DNA of 64,000 nt from Rutidosis leptorrhynchoides. Its lineage: Eukaryota > Streptophyta > Magnoliopsida > Asterales > Asteraceae. Of this stretch, positions 10,668 through 21,676 are shown piece by piece (position 1 is the stretch's first letter; each line of letters begins with the position of its first letter). The translations under genes and the position numbers were made by a program. Where the stretch lies: assembly GCF_046630445.1 (NCBI RefSeq), contig NC_092341.1, forward strand, positions 34,327,501 to 34,391,500, read 5' to 3'. The notes below the pieces were generated by a model. It saw only the letters and a program-made list of their open reading frames with translations, made no database searches and was not told the origin of the DNA.

Positions 10668-13600
10668 TGAAATGTCCCGTTCTTATTGATTAAAAACGTT
10701 CCATATTAATTGATTTTGTTGCGAGGTTTTGACCTCTATATGAGACGTTTTTCAAAGACTGCATTCATTTTAAAACAAACCATAACCTTTATTTCATCAA
10801 TAAAGGTTTAAAAAGCTTTACGTAGATTATCAAATAATGATAATCTAAAATATCCTGTTTACACACGACCATTACATAATGGTTTACAATACAAATATGT
10901 TACAACAAAATAAGTTTCTTGAATGCAGTTTTTACACAATATCATACAAGCATGGACTCCAAATCTCGTCCTTATTTAAGTATGCGACAGCGGAAGCTCT
11001 TAATATTCACCTGAGAATAAACATGCTTTAAACGTCAACAAAAATGTTGGTGAGTTATAGGTTTAACCTATATATATCAAATCGTAACAATAGACCACAA
11101 GATTTCATATTTCAATACACATCCCATACATAGAGATAAAAATCATTCATATGGTGAGCACCTGGTAACCGACATTAACAAGATGCATATATAAGAATAT
11201 CCCCATCATTCCGGGACACCCTTCGGATATGATATAAATTTCGAAGTACTAAAGCATCCGGTACTTTGGATGGGGTTTGTTAGGCCCAATAGATCTATCT
11301 TTAGGATTCGCGTCAATTAGGGTGTCTGTTCCCTAATTCTTAGATTACCAGACTTAATAAAAAGGGGCATATTCGATTTCGATAATTCAACCATAGAATG
11401 TAGTTTCACGTACTTGTGTCTATTTTGTAAATCATTTATAAAACCTGCATGTATTCTCATCCCAAAAATATTAGATTTTAAAAGTGGGACTATAACTCAC
11501 TTTCACAGATTTTACTTCGTCGGGAAGTAAGACTTGGCCACTGGTTGATTCACGAACCTATAACAATATATACATATTTATCAAAGTATGTTCAAAATAT
11601 ATTTACAACACTTTTAATATATTTTGATGTTTTAAGTTTATTAAGTCAGCTGTCCTCGTTAGTAACCTACAACTAGTTGTCCACAGTTAGATATACAGAA
11701 ATAAATCGATAAATATTATCTTGAATCAATCCACGAACCATTGTATACGTATCTCAGTATTGATCACAACTCAAACTATACATATTTTGGAATCAACCTC
11801 AACCCTGTATAGCTAACTCCAACATTCACATATAGAGTGTCTATGGTTGTTCCGAAATATATATAGATGTGTCGACATGATAGGTCGAAACATTGTATAC
11901 GTGTCTATGGTATCTCAAGATTACATAATATACAATACAAGTTGATTAAGTTATGGTTGAAATATATTTGTTACCAATTTTCACGTAGCTAAAATGAGAA
12001 AAATTATCCAATCTTGTTTTACCCATAACTTCTTCATTTTAAATCCGTTTTGAGTGAATCAAATTGCTATGGTTTCATATTGAACTCTATTTTATGAATC
12101 TAAACAGAAAAAGTATAGGTTTATAGTCAGAAAAATAAGTTACAAGTCGTTTTTGTAAAGGTAGTCATTTCAGTCGAAAGAACGACGTCTAGATGACCAT
12201 TTTAGAAAACATACTTCCACTTTGAGTTTAACCATAATTTTTGGATATAGTTTCATGTTCATAATAAAAATCATTTTCTCAGAATAACAACTTTTAAATC
12301 AAAGTTTATCATAGTTTTTAATTAACTAACCCAAAACAGCCCGCGGTGTTACTACGACGGCGTAAATCCGGTTTTACGGTGTTTTTCGTGTTTCCAGGTT
12401 TTAAATAATTAAGTTAGCATATCATATAGATATATAACATGTGTTTAGTTAATTTTAAAAGTCAAGTTAGAAGGATTAACTTTTGTTTGCGAACAAGTTT
12501 AGAATTAACTAAACTATGTTCTAGTGATTACGAGTTTAAACCTTCGAATAAGATAGTTTTATATATATGAATCGAATGATGTTATGAACATCATTACTAC
12601 CTCAAGTTTAGTAGGTAAACCTACTGGAAGTGACAAGAAATGATCTAGCTTCAAAGGATCTTGGATGGCTTGAAAGTTCTTGAAGTAGGATCATGACACA
12701 AAAACAAGTTCAAGTAAGATTTTTACTCGAATTAAGATAGTTTATAGTTATAGAAATTGAATCAAAGTTTGAATATGAATATTACCTTGAATAAGAAATA
12801 TAACCTACTGTATATAACAAAGGTTTCTTGATCTTAGATGATTACTTGGAATGGATTAGAAAGCTTGGAAGTAAATTAGTAAACTTGAAGGGATTTTTGA
12901 AGTGTTCTTGAAGTGTTCTTCCTATGATGATTATAGCTTTATTCTTGAAGTGATTTTTGATGAAGATGATGATTAACTACTGGAAAAATATGTTCATAAT
13001 AGTGTGTGTGTGTGTTGAGAGAGAATTAGAAAGAGAATTGGAAGTGAAATGGAGTGAATAATGAGTGGTAATTGGTGAGTGGTGAGTGGGGTTAAAAGGA
13101 GTTCTAGTTAGTTGACTAGCTCATGGTAGAAGTTAAAATTGATTAGTCATACATGACATAATCAAGAGTGGAATCCCATGCTAGTTCCTATTGGTATATA
13201 CCCATAGTAAGTACGTTTTGAAGCTGTGTATAATACGGGTAAGAATACGACTAGAATTCTTGATGAAAGAACAGAATGGGAAAGTAACTGTAACCATTTT
13301 CGTTAATTATGAGTGTTTTGATATATGTCTTGAAGTCTTCCAAAAGTATTTTAATACATCTAAATACACTACATGTATATACATTTTAACTGAGTCGTTA
13401 AGTCATCGTTAGTCGTTACATGTAAGTGTTGTTTTGAAACCTTTAAGTTAACGATCTCAATTAATGTTGTTAAACCATTGTTTATTATATCTAATGAGAT
13501 GTTAAATTATTATATTATCATGATATTACGATATATTAATATATCTTAATATGATATATATATACATTTAAATGTTGTTACAACGATAATCGTTACATAT

Positions 13601-13936
13601 ATGTCTCGTTTCGAAATCCTTAAGTTAGTAGTCTTGTTTATATGTATATAACTTATTGTTAATATACTTATGGAGATACTTACTTATGGAGATACTTACT
13701 TATCATAATCTCATGTTAACCATATGTATATCCATATATATATCGTCATGTCGTTTTTACAAGTTTTAACGTTCGTGAATCGCCGGTCAACTTGGGTGGT
13801 CAATTGTCTATATGAAACATATTTCAATTAATCAAGTCTTAACAAGTTTGATTGCTTAACATGTTGGAAACATTTAATCATGTAAATATCAATCTCAATT
13901 AATATATATAAACATGGAAAAGTTCGGGTCACTACA
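10668..13936 (-). repeat. E1 right LTR (5' LTR of the element)
   Basis: The direct repeat of 825-4084, with the same TGAAATG and CACTACA ends. It is followed by the target-site copy ATTAG (13937-13941). It would contain the promoter for the minus-strand transcript; no clear TATA box could be chosen by eye in such AT-rich DNA. Confidence 0.93.
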
Positions 13937-13941
13937 ATTAG

Positions 13942-14730
13942 CAGTACACCTTTAATCAATTTTAAACTTAAAGGAACAGAAAATTTTAAAACATGGGCTT
14001 GTGCTATGGAATTGGCTTTACAAACTAAGAATAAACTTGATTTTATAAATGGAACTCTTGAAAAAAAATGAAGAAGATGAGGTTCTTTCAAATAAATGGG
14101 AAAGGTGTAATGCTGTGGTTTTGTCTTGGATCTTGGGTTGTGTTTATGATGAATTGTATTATGGTCAAATCTATTCAAAGTTGGCTTCTGTGGTTTGGGA
14201 GGAATTAAGGGAAACATATGATAAAGTTGATGGTTCTATTCTGTTTAATCTTGAACAAAAAATTTCATTGTTAACTTAAAATGGTACTCCTGTATCAGAT
14301 TATTATCATAAATTGAACTCATTATGGAAACAATATGATATTCTGTGTAAATTACCCTCATGTCAATGTGATGCTGATAAAAAGAGAATAGAATATTATA
14401 ATCAGAGAAAGTTAATGAAATTTTTGATGGGACTGGATGATTCCTATCAGCCAGTAAGGACCACTATCTTAACTAGTGATCCTTTACAATCTGTTAAGGC
14501 TGCATTTAATATAATATCAAGAGAAGAATCACATAGGGGAGTTCATGATAAAAAAATCTATAACTGAATCATCTGCTTTCTTTTCTAACATTGGGAAACC
14601 TAAAATGGTTAATAATAATTCCAAACCTGAGTGTAAAAAGTGTGGTAGAACTGGACATACAATTGAAAAGTGCTAAGAAATTATAGGATATCCACCTAGA
14701 CCTAATAATCTTAAGTGCACTAAATGTGGT
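13942..14730 (+). pseudogene. Copia A gag, main part
   Basis: Continues the gag frame interrupted by E1. Segments FKTWACAMELAL, WILGCVYDELYY and VSDYYHKLNSLW are typical of copia gag (UBN2/Retrotran_gag type). A CCHC knuckle (CKKCGRTGHTIEKC) is encoded at about 14630-14673. Lesions: a frameshift in the A-run at about 14062-14069, an in-frame TAA at 14277-14279, another frame change between 14567 and 14630, and a TAA directly after the knuckle's last cysteine. Confidence 0.85.
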
Positions 14731-16215
14731 ATGACAAATCATACTGTAGATAGATGTTTTGAGGTTGTGGGTTATCCACCAAACTTTAAAAGAAGAAATT
14801 CAAATAATTCATCACTTTTAAGCACTAATAACTCTTCAAGTTCTAGTAGTGGTACCTGCAATACCGGTACAACTTCACTCACACTATATAATGAGCAAAT
14901 TGCTAAGCTGGTTAATCTTCTGGATGGGAAAAGTGCTCCTGCACACTCATCCTCTAATATGACAGGTAATTTTATGAACTTAAATGTGGTTTTTAACCAA
15001 AACATTGATAAATTCTTGTCATGTAACATCAATGAAAAAGAAAATGTCAACTTTGGGTGGATTATAGACTCTGGAGCTAATCAACATATGACAAATTCTT
15101 GTAAAGGATTTGAGGTTATTAATGATGTGTCAAGTCTAAACTTAACTGTTGGTCATCATAATGGAACAAGAGCAAAAGTTAAACAGACTGGGAATTTAAG
15201 AATTTCAAAAGATCTTGTTTTGTATGATGTGTTAGTTGTTCCTGATTATTGTGTTAGTTTGTTATCTGTGTATTGCCTGGTAAGAGATAATTCTTTATTT
15301 GTTAGTTTTGATAGCTGTGCATGTTATATTCAGGATCTTGTAACCAGGAAGACTGTTGTGACTGGTAGTTTATATGATGGCTTATATATTTTCAGTGATT
15401 CAACTAAGGGTGAGTGTCATCACTCAAATCTTCAGTTGTGTATGTTGTCTAAGTCTACATGGCATAGTAGACTTGGTCACCCTGCTGACCAAGTGCTCAA
15501 TATTATGAAAAATGATTTGAATTTTGTGACTGGTAACAGTTCTATTCCTTATGATGTGTGTCACAAGGCTAAGCAAACAAGGGAACCATTTCTACTTAGT
15601 GACCATAAGACCACACACCTGGGTAAACTAATACACTTGGATGTGTGGGGTCCATATAAAGTTACTAGTAGAGATGGGTTTAGATATTTCCTTACTGTTG
15701 TTGATGATCACACAAGGGCTGTTTGGATTTTCTTGCTAAAGTTAAAAGAAGAAGTCTGTTATTATGTTGAATTGTTTCATGAACAATTGTTTACTCAGTT
15801 TCAAAAGAGAATTAAAATAATCAGAAGTGATAATGGTAGTGAATTTTTGAACACAAAAATGACAGAATTTATAGTTAAAAATGGAATAATTCATCAAACA
15901 ACTTGTGTTTATACACCACAACAGAATGGAATTGTTGAAAGGAAACATAGACATCTGCTCAATGTAGCTAGATCTCTAATGTTTCAAGGGGGGATTCCTC
16001 TTAAGTTTTGGTCTGATTGTGTTCTTACTGCAACTTATTTGATTAACAGATTGCCATCTTCTGTGCTGAATGAAAACTGTCCCTTTGAGCTGGTGTATCA
16101 TAAAAAACCTAATCTTTCCCATTTGAGAGTCTTTGGTTGTCTTGGTTTTGCAACTGTTTTAAATAGTAATGATAAGTTTTCTTCAAAATCTGAAAAGTGT
16201 GTTTTGATTGGTTAA
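14731..16215 (+). pseudogene. Copia A gag C-terminus, protease and integrase
   Basis: A 494-codon open segment. It starts with a second CCHC-like unit (CGMTNHTVDRC just upstream and at its start), then a Ser-rich linker. The protease active site is WIIDSGANQHM (about residues 110-120). The GAG-pre-integrase HHCC part includes WHSRLGHPADQVL, and the integrase core has DVWGPY, IIRSDNGSEF and an E in QQNGIVERK. The canonical first cysteine of the integrase CxxC pair reads tyrosine (PYDVCHKAKQ). The frame ends at 16213-16215 by a single-base insertion; the integrase continues in another frame from 16208. Confidence 0.9.
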
Positions 16216-16621
16216 TTCTACAGTAAAAAAGGGTTACAAATTATACAGTTTTGATAGTAAAAGTGTTTTGTTTTCAAGAGATGTCAGGTTTTATGAAAAT
16301 GTGTTCCCATTTAAAACAATGGGAATTGATGTTGATAAAAATAGTAGTGGTTTAAATCAAATTAACTTTTTTGATATGTATGATGTTGATAGTCAAAGTT
16401 CTCAAAGTCCCACTGATGAAGGGAAAGATAACATAAGTAGTGATGACAATGAAGGAAATCTGCCAAATGACTCTGTTTCAGATCATAATGGTAGTATTCC
16501 ATCATCTGCAACATTATCTGCTGAGACAAATCACCCTGAGGGCAACAAAAATGTTTTAAATGAAACTGGTACACCAGGACCATTTTCAAATTTAAGGAGA
16601 TCTCAAAGAGACATTTATTAA
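16208..16621 (+). pseudogene. Copia A integrase tail and linker
   Basis: Continues the integrase C-terminal region (KKGYKLYSFDSK and VLFSRDVRFYEN) into the acidic, Ser/Asn-rich linker that precedes RT in copia polyproteins. It is displaced by one frame from the previous segment and stops at a TAA caused by a second frameshift near 16617. Confidence 0.85.
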
Positions 16622-16629
16622 ACCTAAAA

Positions 16630-17483
16630 GATTTGATGATTTTGTGTTAGATGGTAAAGTAAAGTATGGTATAGAGAAGACTGTTAATTACAGTGTTTTG
16701 ATTCCTGAAAATTTGTGTTTTATTTCTTTTCTTAACAAATGTGTGGAACCAAATACTTATTGGGAGGCTTGTAAATCACAACACTGGATAGAAGCTATGA
16801 ATTCTGAAATGGAAGCTTTATATAGAAATGACACATGGGAATTAGTTTATTTACCTTCTGACAGAAAACCAATAGGTTGCAAATGGGTATACAAGATTAA
16901 ATATAAGTCAAATGGTCAAATTGATAGACACAAAGCTAGACTTGTTGCTAAGGGGTATGACCAAAGAGAAAGTATTGATTTTGATGAAACTTTTTCACCA
17001 GTGGTTAAAATGATCACTGTGAGATGTGTGTTGAGTCTTGTTGTTGTTAATGATTGGGAAATTTATCAATTAGATGTTAACAATGCTTTCCTCTATGGTG
17101 ATTTAGATGAAGATGTTTACATGTCTTTACCTCTAGGGTACTTTGATGATAGTGAAAAAAGAGTGTGCAAATTAAAAAAGAGTTTATATGGCTTAAAGCA
17201 AGCCCCAAGAAAGTGGAATGAGAAATTAACTTCCACCATGGTTGAGCATGGCTTTGAGCAAAGTAAGAATGATTATTCTTTGTTTGTTAAATCTGATGAT
17301 AATGTGTTTGTAATTTTGTTGGTGTATGTTGATGACATTGTCATCACTGGGAACAATGTTAGTGAAATCAGAAAGTTTAAACAGTTCTTGAATTCAAAAT
17401 TTTTAATAAAAGACTTGGGTGTGTTAAAATATTTTTTGGGAATTGAGGTTTTGAAAACTGAAAAAGGGATTTGTTTGTCATAA
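16630..17483 (+). pseudogene. Copia A reverse transcriptase (RVT_2)
   Basis: Typical copia RT: W..A...E motif (WIEAMNSEMEAL), NDTWELV, KWVYKIKYKSNG, RHKARLVAKGY, LDVNNAFLYGDL, LYGLKQAPRKWN and the YVDD catalytic motif (LVYVDDIVITGNN). The frame closes with TAA at 17481-17483 and continues in the same frame into RNase H, so it is a nonsense substitution and not a true end. Confidence 0.92.
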
Positions 17484-18285
17484 AGGAAATATTGTTTAGA
17501 GTTATTAGCTCAGTTTGGTAAATTGGCAAGTAAACCTGCTTCTACATCATTAGAAGCAGGTTATGTGTTGAATACTGATGTGTCTAGTCAAGATAAAGCT
17601 TTACAAAATATTAATGAATATCAAAGGTTAATTGGGAAACTAATCTATCTTACCTTAACAAGGCCTGATATTGCTTATTATGTACATTTGTTGAGTCAGT
17701 TTATGCATGCACCTTTAGAGTCTCATTTAAAATGTGCACTTAGGTTGTTAAGGTATTTAAAAGTTGCACCTGGGTTAGGTGTTCATATTTTAAAAGATGA
17801 TAAGCTAGATATGGTTGCTTTTGTTGATTCTGATTGGGCTAAGGCTAGTATGGGCAGGAAGTCAGTCACAGGTTATTGTATCTTCTTATTTTGGTTCCAT
17901 GGTCTCACGAAAAAGTAAGAAACAAGCAACAATATCTAGGTCTTTTGCAGAGGCAGAATATAGAGCTCTTGCAGATGTTGTTTGTGAAGTCATTTGGATT
18001 CTTAAGTTGTTGGTTGAGTTTAAGTGTGATGTTGTTCAGCCTATAAATGTTTTTGTTGACAATAAAGCTGCAATCAAAATAGCATCTAATCCTGTCTTCC
18101 ATGAAAAAACAAAATATTTTGAAATTGATCTTCACTTTGTTAGAGAAAAATTATCTAAAAATGTTATTGATGTCAAAAAGATTCAGTCTGCAGATAATGT
18201 AGCAGACATGTTTACAAAAGGTATAAGTGGTACACAACATGGGAAGTTGTGTGACCAAATGAGTTTGTTAAATTTGTTCAAATAA
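17484..18285 (+). pseudogene. Copia A RNase H region
   Basis: Segments YQRLIGKLIYLTLTRPDI, FVDSDWAKASMGRKS, SRSFAEAEYRALA, VFVDNKAAIKIA and HFVREKL are the copia RT-connection and RNase H blocks, followed by the usual end (NVADMFTKGI). The reading frame changes by one near 17880-17900. Confidence 0.9.
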
Positions 18286-18292
18286 TGAGATT

Positions 18293-18316
18293 GGGGGGGG
18301 GGGGGGGGGGGGGGGG
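18293..18316 (+). other. Copia A polypurine tract, 24-G homopolymer
   Basis: A run of 24 consecutive G after GAGATT lies exactly where the PPT should be, immediately before the 3' LTR. The expected TG of the LTR start appears overwritten by the G run. Confidence 0.75.
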
Positions 18317-18858
18317 TTAAATGATCAATCTCCTCATTTGTTTTAGTTTGTTTACTTTTGTTTGGTTGAGTAGCAGGTTAATGGAGTTGCTCAAATAGTT
18401 CCTGCTGCTGTTTGTGTTGTCAAGTTGTTCATATATGCAAACATAAAGTTGCAGGAGTCTAAAGCTTCATTTCTAAGTTATGAAGAAGGCCTGATCTCTT
18501 TGTGCACCATGTGTTTGTTAATCATGAATAATGCACCTGGTGTGGGGTTCAGGTTAATGAGCACACAGATGGGACATAGTTGAGATTAGGTGTCCATTTT
18601 TTGTTTATTACCAAAACACCAAGTACAAGGGCCATTTTAGTTATTATGCAAGTGCAGGGGTCTGTTTGTACTTTTTCATATCTAAAGATGTATAAATAGC
18701 TTAGGTGTTTTAGGGTTTCATTATTCAGGTTTCAATCTGTAATTCGTATACACCTTTCTCTCTATTGTTAAGTTTGTGTTTGTGGTTTTTTGGTATAATT
18801 CTGAATAATTTTGTGGTTGTTGATGAGTGATTATCTAAAATCATTCATAGTTTGTTCA
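18317..18858 (+). repeat. Copia A 3' LTR
   Basis: Starts TTAAATGATC after the G run and ends TTTGTTCA. Its last 154 bases match 1-153. It includes a TATA box at 18691. Confidence 0.85.
18691..18698 (+). promoter_or_regulatory. TATA box in copia A LTR
   Basis: TATAAATA lies about 160 bp before the LTR end, a good position for a U3/R boundary promoter. Confidence 0.6.
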
Positions 18859-19066
18859 AGATCAAACAAGAACCTTCGATCGAGGGAAGGTTCAAATAAC
18901 AAATTCAAAACAATAAACAATCATTATAACATCATGTATAAATTACCACTTCACAATGCTCCTCAATGCTTACACAATTCATTATCACACTTGGTTTGTT
19001 TTCTGTACTTATTTAGGTCATATTATCCCTTCTGTTAACAGTATTTCTACTATAACCAAATGGACC
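18859..19066. other. Flank between copia A and the PPR gene
   Basis: About 0.2 kb, probably the 3' untranslated/downstream region of the PPR gene. Nothing else was recognised. Confidence 0.5.
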
Positions 19067-20680
19067 CTAAACTTGCATATCGAATTGATGTTGTCCAATA
19101 CAATTCAAAACCAAATAAATCTCATCAGTATCAGGATGCAAATCATCACCAGCCACAAACTCATGTGTTAAACCATCTAACTGAATCAAACTACAACCAG
19201 CATTCTTCTTCACCCTTCTCGAATCCCTCAACCTCCTAATCTTCGTTAAATCATCCCACCGTTTCGCGTTCGCATAAATATCAGCCATACTCGAATAAAC
19301 ACCTCCATCTTCAGGACAAATCTCCATTATTCTCTCAAAAGCTTTTTCAGCAACTTCAACATTTCCATGAAGTCTACACCCTCCAAGCAAACTTCCCCAA
19401 ACAAAAACATCACCCAACATCGGCATATTTTCAATCATCTCAATAGCTTCTTTAATCAAACCACCTCGTCCTAGTAAATCAGCCATACACCCATAATGTT
19501 TAACCTCTTTACAAACTCCATAAGACTCCATTTTTCCAAATAATCTTCTTGCTTCATCGATTAAACCAGCATGACTACAACCAACCAATACACCAAGAAA
19601 AGTCACCCCATCCGGTTTAACTCCACTTTTCACCATTTTATCAAAATAACTTAGTAACATTTCGCCATTCCCATGCATAGCTAACCCAACAAGCATTGCA
19701 TTCCAAGTGAACAACTTTTTATCACGGGTCTTTTCAAATATCGCTCTAGCCGTATCAATGCACCCACATTTCGCATAAAAGTCAACCAATGCAGTACACA
19801 AGAACGAATCTATATGAATCTTGTTACGCGTAATATGATCATGCACTTCTTTCCCTTTATCTAACTTTCCTAACCTTGCACAAGCAGACAAAACCGAAAC
19901 CAACGATATGTTATCAGGAAAAACTTTTAAATCGAGCATTTGATCATAAAGTTCCAAACAGGCATCAAACATTTTCATCTGCACGTAACCAGCCAACATC
20001 GTACCCCACGTGGTTGCATCCTTAACACCAAAATCCATCTCATCAAACAATTTACGCGCACTCTCAACATCCCCACTCTTCACATACCCATCAAGGATCA
20101 CATTGTAAGAAACCACATCTCTGTCAGGACTTTCATCAAACACCTTACGCGCGTTACCAATACACCCACAAACACAATACACATGAACAAGATTATTACA
20201 TACAAACACATCAACCATAACCCCAAACTTCAAACACTGCAAATGAACCGTTTCCGCAAGCAAACGCTCACCGATCTGAGCGCAAGCTTTTAAAACAAAC
20301 GGAAACGTGTGGGTATCTATAAACACACTTTTTCGGCGCATTTGGGTGAACCAAAAGATTGCATTTTGAGGTGAAGAAAGGAGAGTGTGGGAGCGAATTA
20401 TGGAGTTGTAACAGAAAGTTGAAGGATTGGTAATGAGGTTGAATACGGAGAGTGGGTAGTGGGTGGCGGTACGGTGGTTGTGCGGTGGTGGTTGTGCGGA
20501 AATGATGGTGTTGAATGTGTGAATTATGGTGGTGAGTAATTGTGTGGTGGTTGATGAATGGAAAGCAAGGAGACCTTTAGTGATGATTTGTGCATGAATT
20601 TGGTGTATTTGTTTGATTGATTTGCATTGAGTTTTGAGTTTGATTATTATAAGTTGTGCTGTCTGTTTGCAATGCAGCAT
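19067..20680 (-). CDS. Pentatricopeptide repeat protein, PLS class with E domain
   Basis: An intact, intronless 537-codon minus-strand gene. After an N-terminal segment (about residues 1-85) come about ten PPR units of P, L and S type. Recognisable units include FCYNSIIRSH, DVFVCNNLVHVYCVCG, DVVSYNVILDGYVKSGD, FLCTALVDFYAKCGCID and LFTWNAMLVGLAMHGNG. From about residue 430 the E/E+ type C-terminus appears (FVWGSLLGGCRLHGNVEVA, KNAGCSLIQLDG). There is no DYW deaminase domain. Such proteins act in mitochondria or chloroplasts as site-specific RNA-binding factors, commonly for C-to-U editing. A transit peptide cannot be judged reliably here. It resembles the Arabidopsis At5g61800 type from recollection only. 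It is the only clear single-copy host protein gene in the window, and copia A ends 0.2 kb past its stop. Confidence 0.93.
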   Translation of the reverse strand: MLHCKQTAQLIIIKLKTQCKSIKQIHQIHAQIITKGLLAFHSSTTTQLLTTIIHTFNTIISAQPPPHNHRTATHYPLSVFNLITNPSTFCYNSIIRSHTLLSSPQNAIFWFTQMRRKSVFIDTHTFPFVLKACAQIGERLLAETVHLQCLKFGVMVDVFVCNNLVHVYCVCGCIGNARKVFDESPDRDVVSYNVILDGYVKSGDVESARKLFDEMDFGVKDATTWGTMLAGYVQMKMFDACLELYDQMLDLKVFPDNISLVSVLSACARLGKLDKGKEVHDHITRNKIHIDSFLCTALVDFYAKCGCIDTARAIFEKTRDKKLFTWNAMLVGLAMHGNGEMLLSYFDKMVKSGVKPDGVTFLGVLVGCSHAGLIDEARRLFGKMESYGVCKEVKHYGCMADLLGRGGLIKEAIEMIENMPMLGDVFVWGSLLGGCRLHGNVEVAEKAFERIMEICPEDGGVYSSMADIYANAKRWDDLTKIRRLRDSRRVKKNAGCSLIQLDGLTHEFVAGDDLHPDTDEIYLVLNCIGQHQFDMQV

Positions 20681-20841
20681 CGGTTTTTTACTTCATATAT
20701 GCCTCTTTTCAATTCACGTCTTTAAAATTAATTACGGATTCATATTTCATAGATACACTGTTAACAGTGGGCCCAGTCTCATGTGAGAGCCTAAAATATA
20801 AAATGAAAAATACATTTTTTAAATTATAAATTAATAAAAGC

Positions 20842-20922
20842 GTGGACGGCAGGATTCGAACCTGCGCGGGCAAAGCCCACATGATTTCTAGTCATGCCCG
20901 ATAACCACTCCGGCACGTCCAC
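20842..20922 (-). tRNA. tRNA-Ser (anticodon AGA)
   Basis: The minus strand folds as a class II tRNA. Acceptor strands GTGGACG and CGTCCAC pair. A D-arm follows (GGAGTGGTTATC), then an anticodon loop CTAGAAA giving AGA. There is a long variable arm (TGGGCTTTGCCC) and a T-arm GCAGGTTCGAATCCTGC. A T-run (CTTTT) follows the 3' end, as expected for a Pol III terminator. No intron. It reads UCU serine codons in cytosolic translation and looks functional. Confidence 0.95.
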
Positions 20923-21676
20923 TTTTTATACTATTCGTGTTATATGCCTTTGTAGTAGTAACTTCTGCATTATCATTAATCACTTATATACTACGAACAT
21001 CAATTAGTTTTTTGAAGTTAATTATCTAAGAATACAAATATACATTTTAAACATGCTTTTCTTACTTGTATCTTCACTTTCAAATTGGGTTGTAATTTAC
21101 TAAAATGTAATTATATACCACTAATAATATACACCATTCAACTTTAGTTCTTTATCTTAAACACTATGTAGTTTAAAAATTAAATTCATTTATGTGTAAC
21201 TGGCCACTTTTTCCTTGACTAAATATTTTCCCATTCAAATGTTGTAACATATACAACATGTGTGTATATTTTGCAAACAAGAAATCACAATTTTAGAGGT
21301 TTTATGTTGTAAATCAACAAAAAATGGTGTAGGTATCAACACTTTTTAGTATGGAATGTCTTGTCAAGTAGATGTCTATAGTTACAAAACAACCGATTTG
21401 ATTTTCAAAATTCATTAGGATGGACAAAAGTGTTAGATAATTGGTTCGGCCCGAGTCCGTATGTGGGCCGAACCTATTATTTAACGAAGGTAGAATAGTC
21501 AAACAGACTTAAAAAGGCGGGGATGAGGTTTTCTTGGTGGATGAGGTTTTCTCTAGGTTATCTACCTCTGAGTCGACCCAGTCGTACGTGGTGTAATTAG
21601 ATATCTCTGTGATTGTTTTTGACATTTATCTCATCACCCAAGATCTATGGAAGTGAAGTTTGGATCTAATTTTTTA
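20923..21676. other. Intergenic region with a copia-LTR-like fragment
   Basis: No gene. From 21431 it reads TGTTAGATAATTGG and contains a perfect 10-bp hairpin (GGTTCGGCCC at 21443-21452, GGGCCGAACC at 21465-21474). This is the look of the start of a copia LTR, but no matching second copy, clean 3' end or target duplication was found. Confidence 0.35.

Larger units (their letters stand above)
825..13936 (-). mobile_element. E1: Ty3/gypsy chromovirus-like retrotransposon with two extra ORFs
   Basis: Two 3.26-kb direct repeats (825-4084 and 10668-13936) flank about 6.6 kb. The target duplication is ATTAG. The coding strand is minus: the PBS for initiator tRNA-Met lies beside the right LTR and the PPT beside the left one. 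In element order the content is PBS, acidic ORF, F-box ORF, gag, protease, RT, RNase H, integrase, PPT. The tail after the integrase core contains a short region resembling the chromodomain-type end of Tekay/Del-like elements; that clade call is tentative. About 19 substitutions in the first 1.8 kb of LTR suggest a fairly recent insertion. Pol has one nonsense codon, and a one-base shift separates gag from protease. Confidence 0.93.
1..18858 (+). mobile_element. Copia A: Ty1/copia LTR retrotransposon, decayed, 5' LTR cut by window edge
   Basis: A plus-strand copia element. The order is 5' LTR end, PBS, leader, gag with zinc knuckles, protease, integrase, reverse transcriptase, RNase H, G-rich PPT and 3' LTR, with integrase before RT as in all copia elements. 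The first 153 bases repeat at 18705-18858, which defines the LTRs. Element E1 (825-13936) is inserted in gag and duplicates ATTAG at 820-824 and 13937-13941. Several frameshifts and stops make it non-functional. The left half of the 5' LTR and the left target-site copy lie outside the window. Confidence 0.93.

Noticed and set aside
13828-14217. 129-codon minus-strand ORF across the E1/copia A junction
   Set aside because: It spans a transposon insertion boundary and lies antisense to gag, so it cannot be an old gene.
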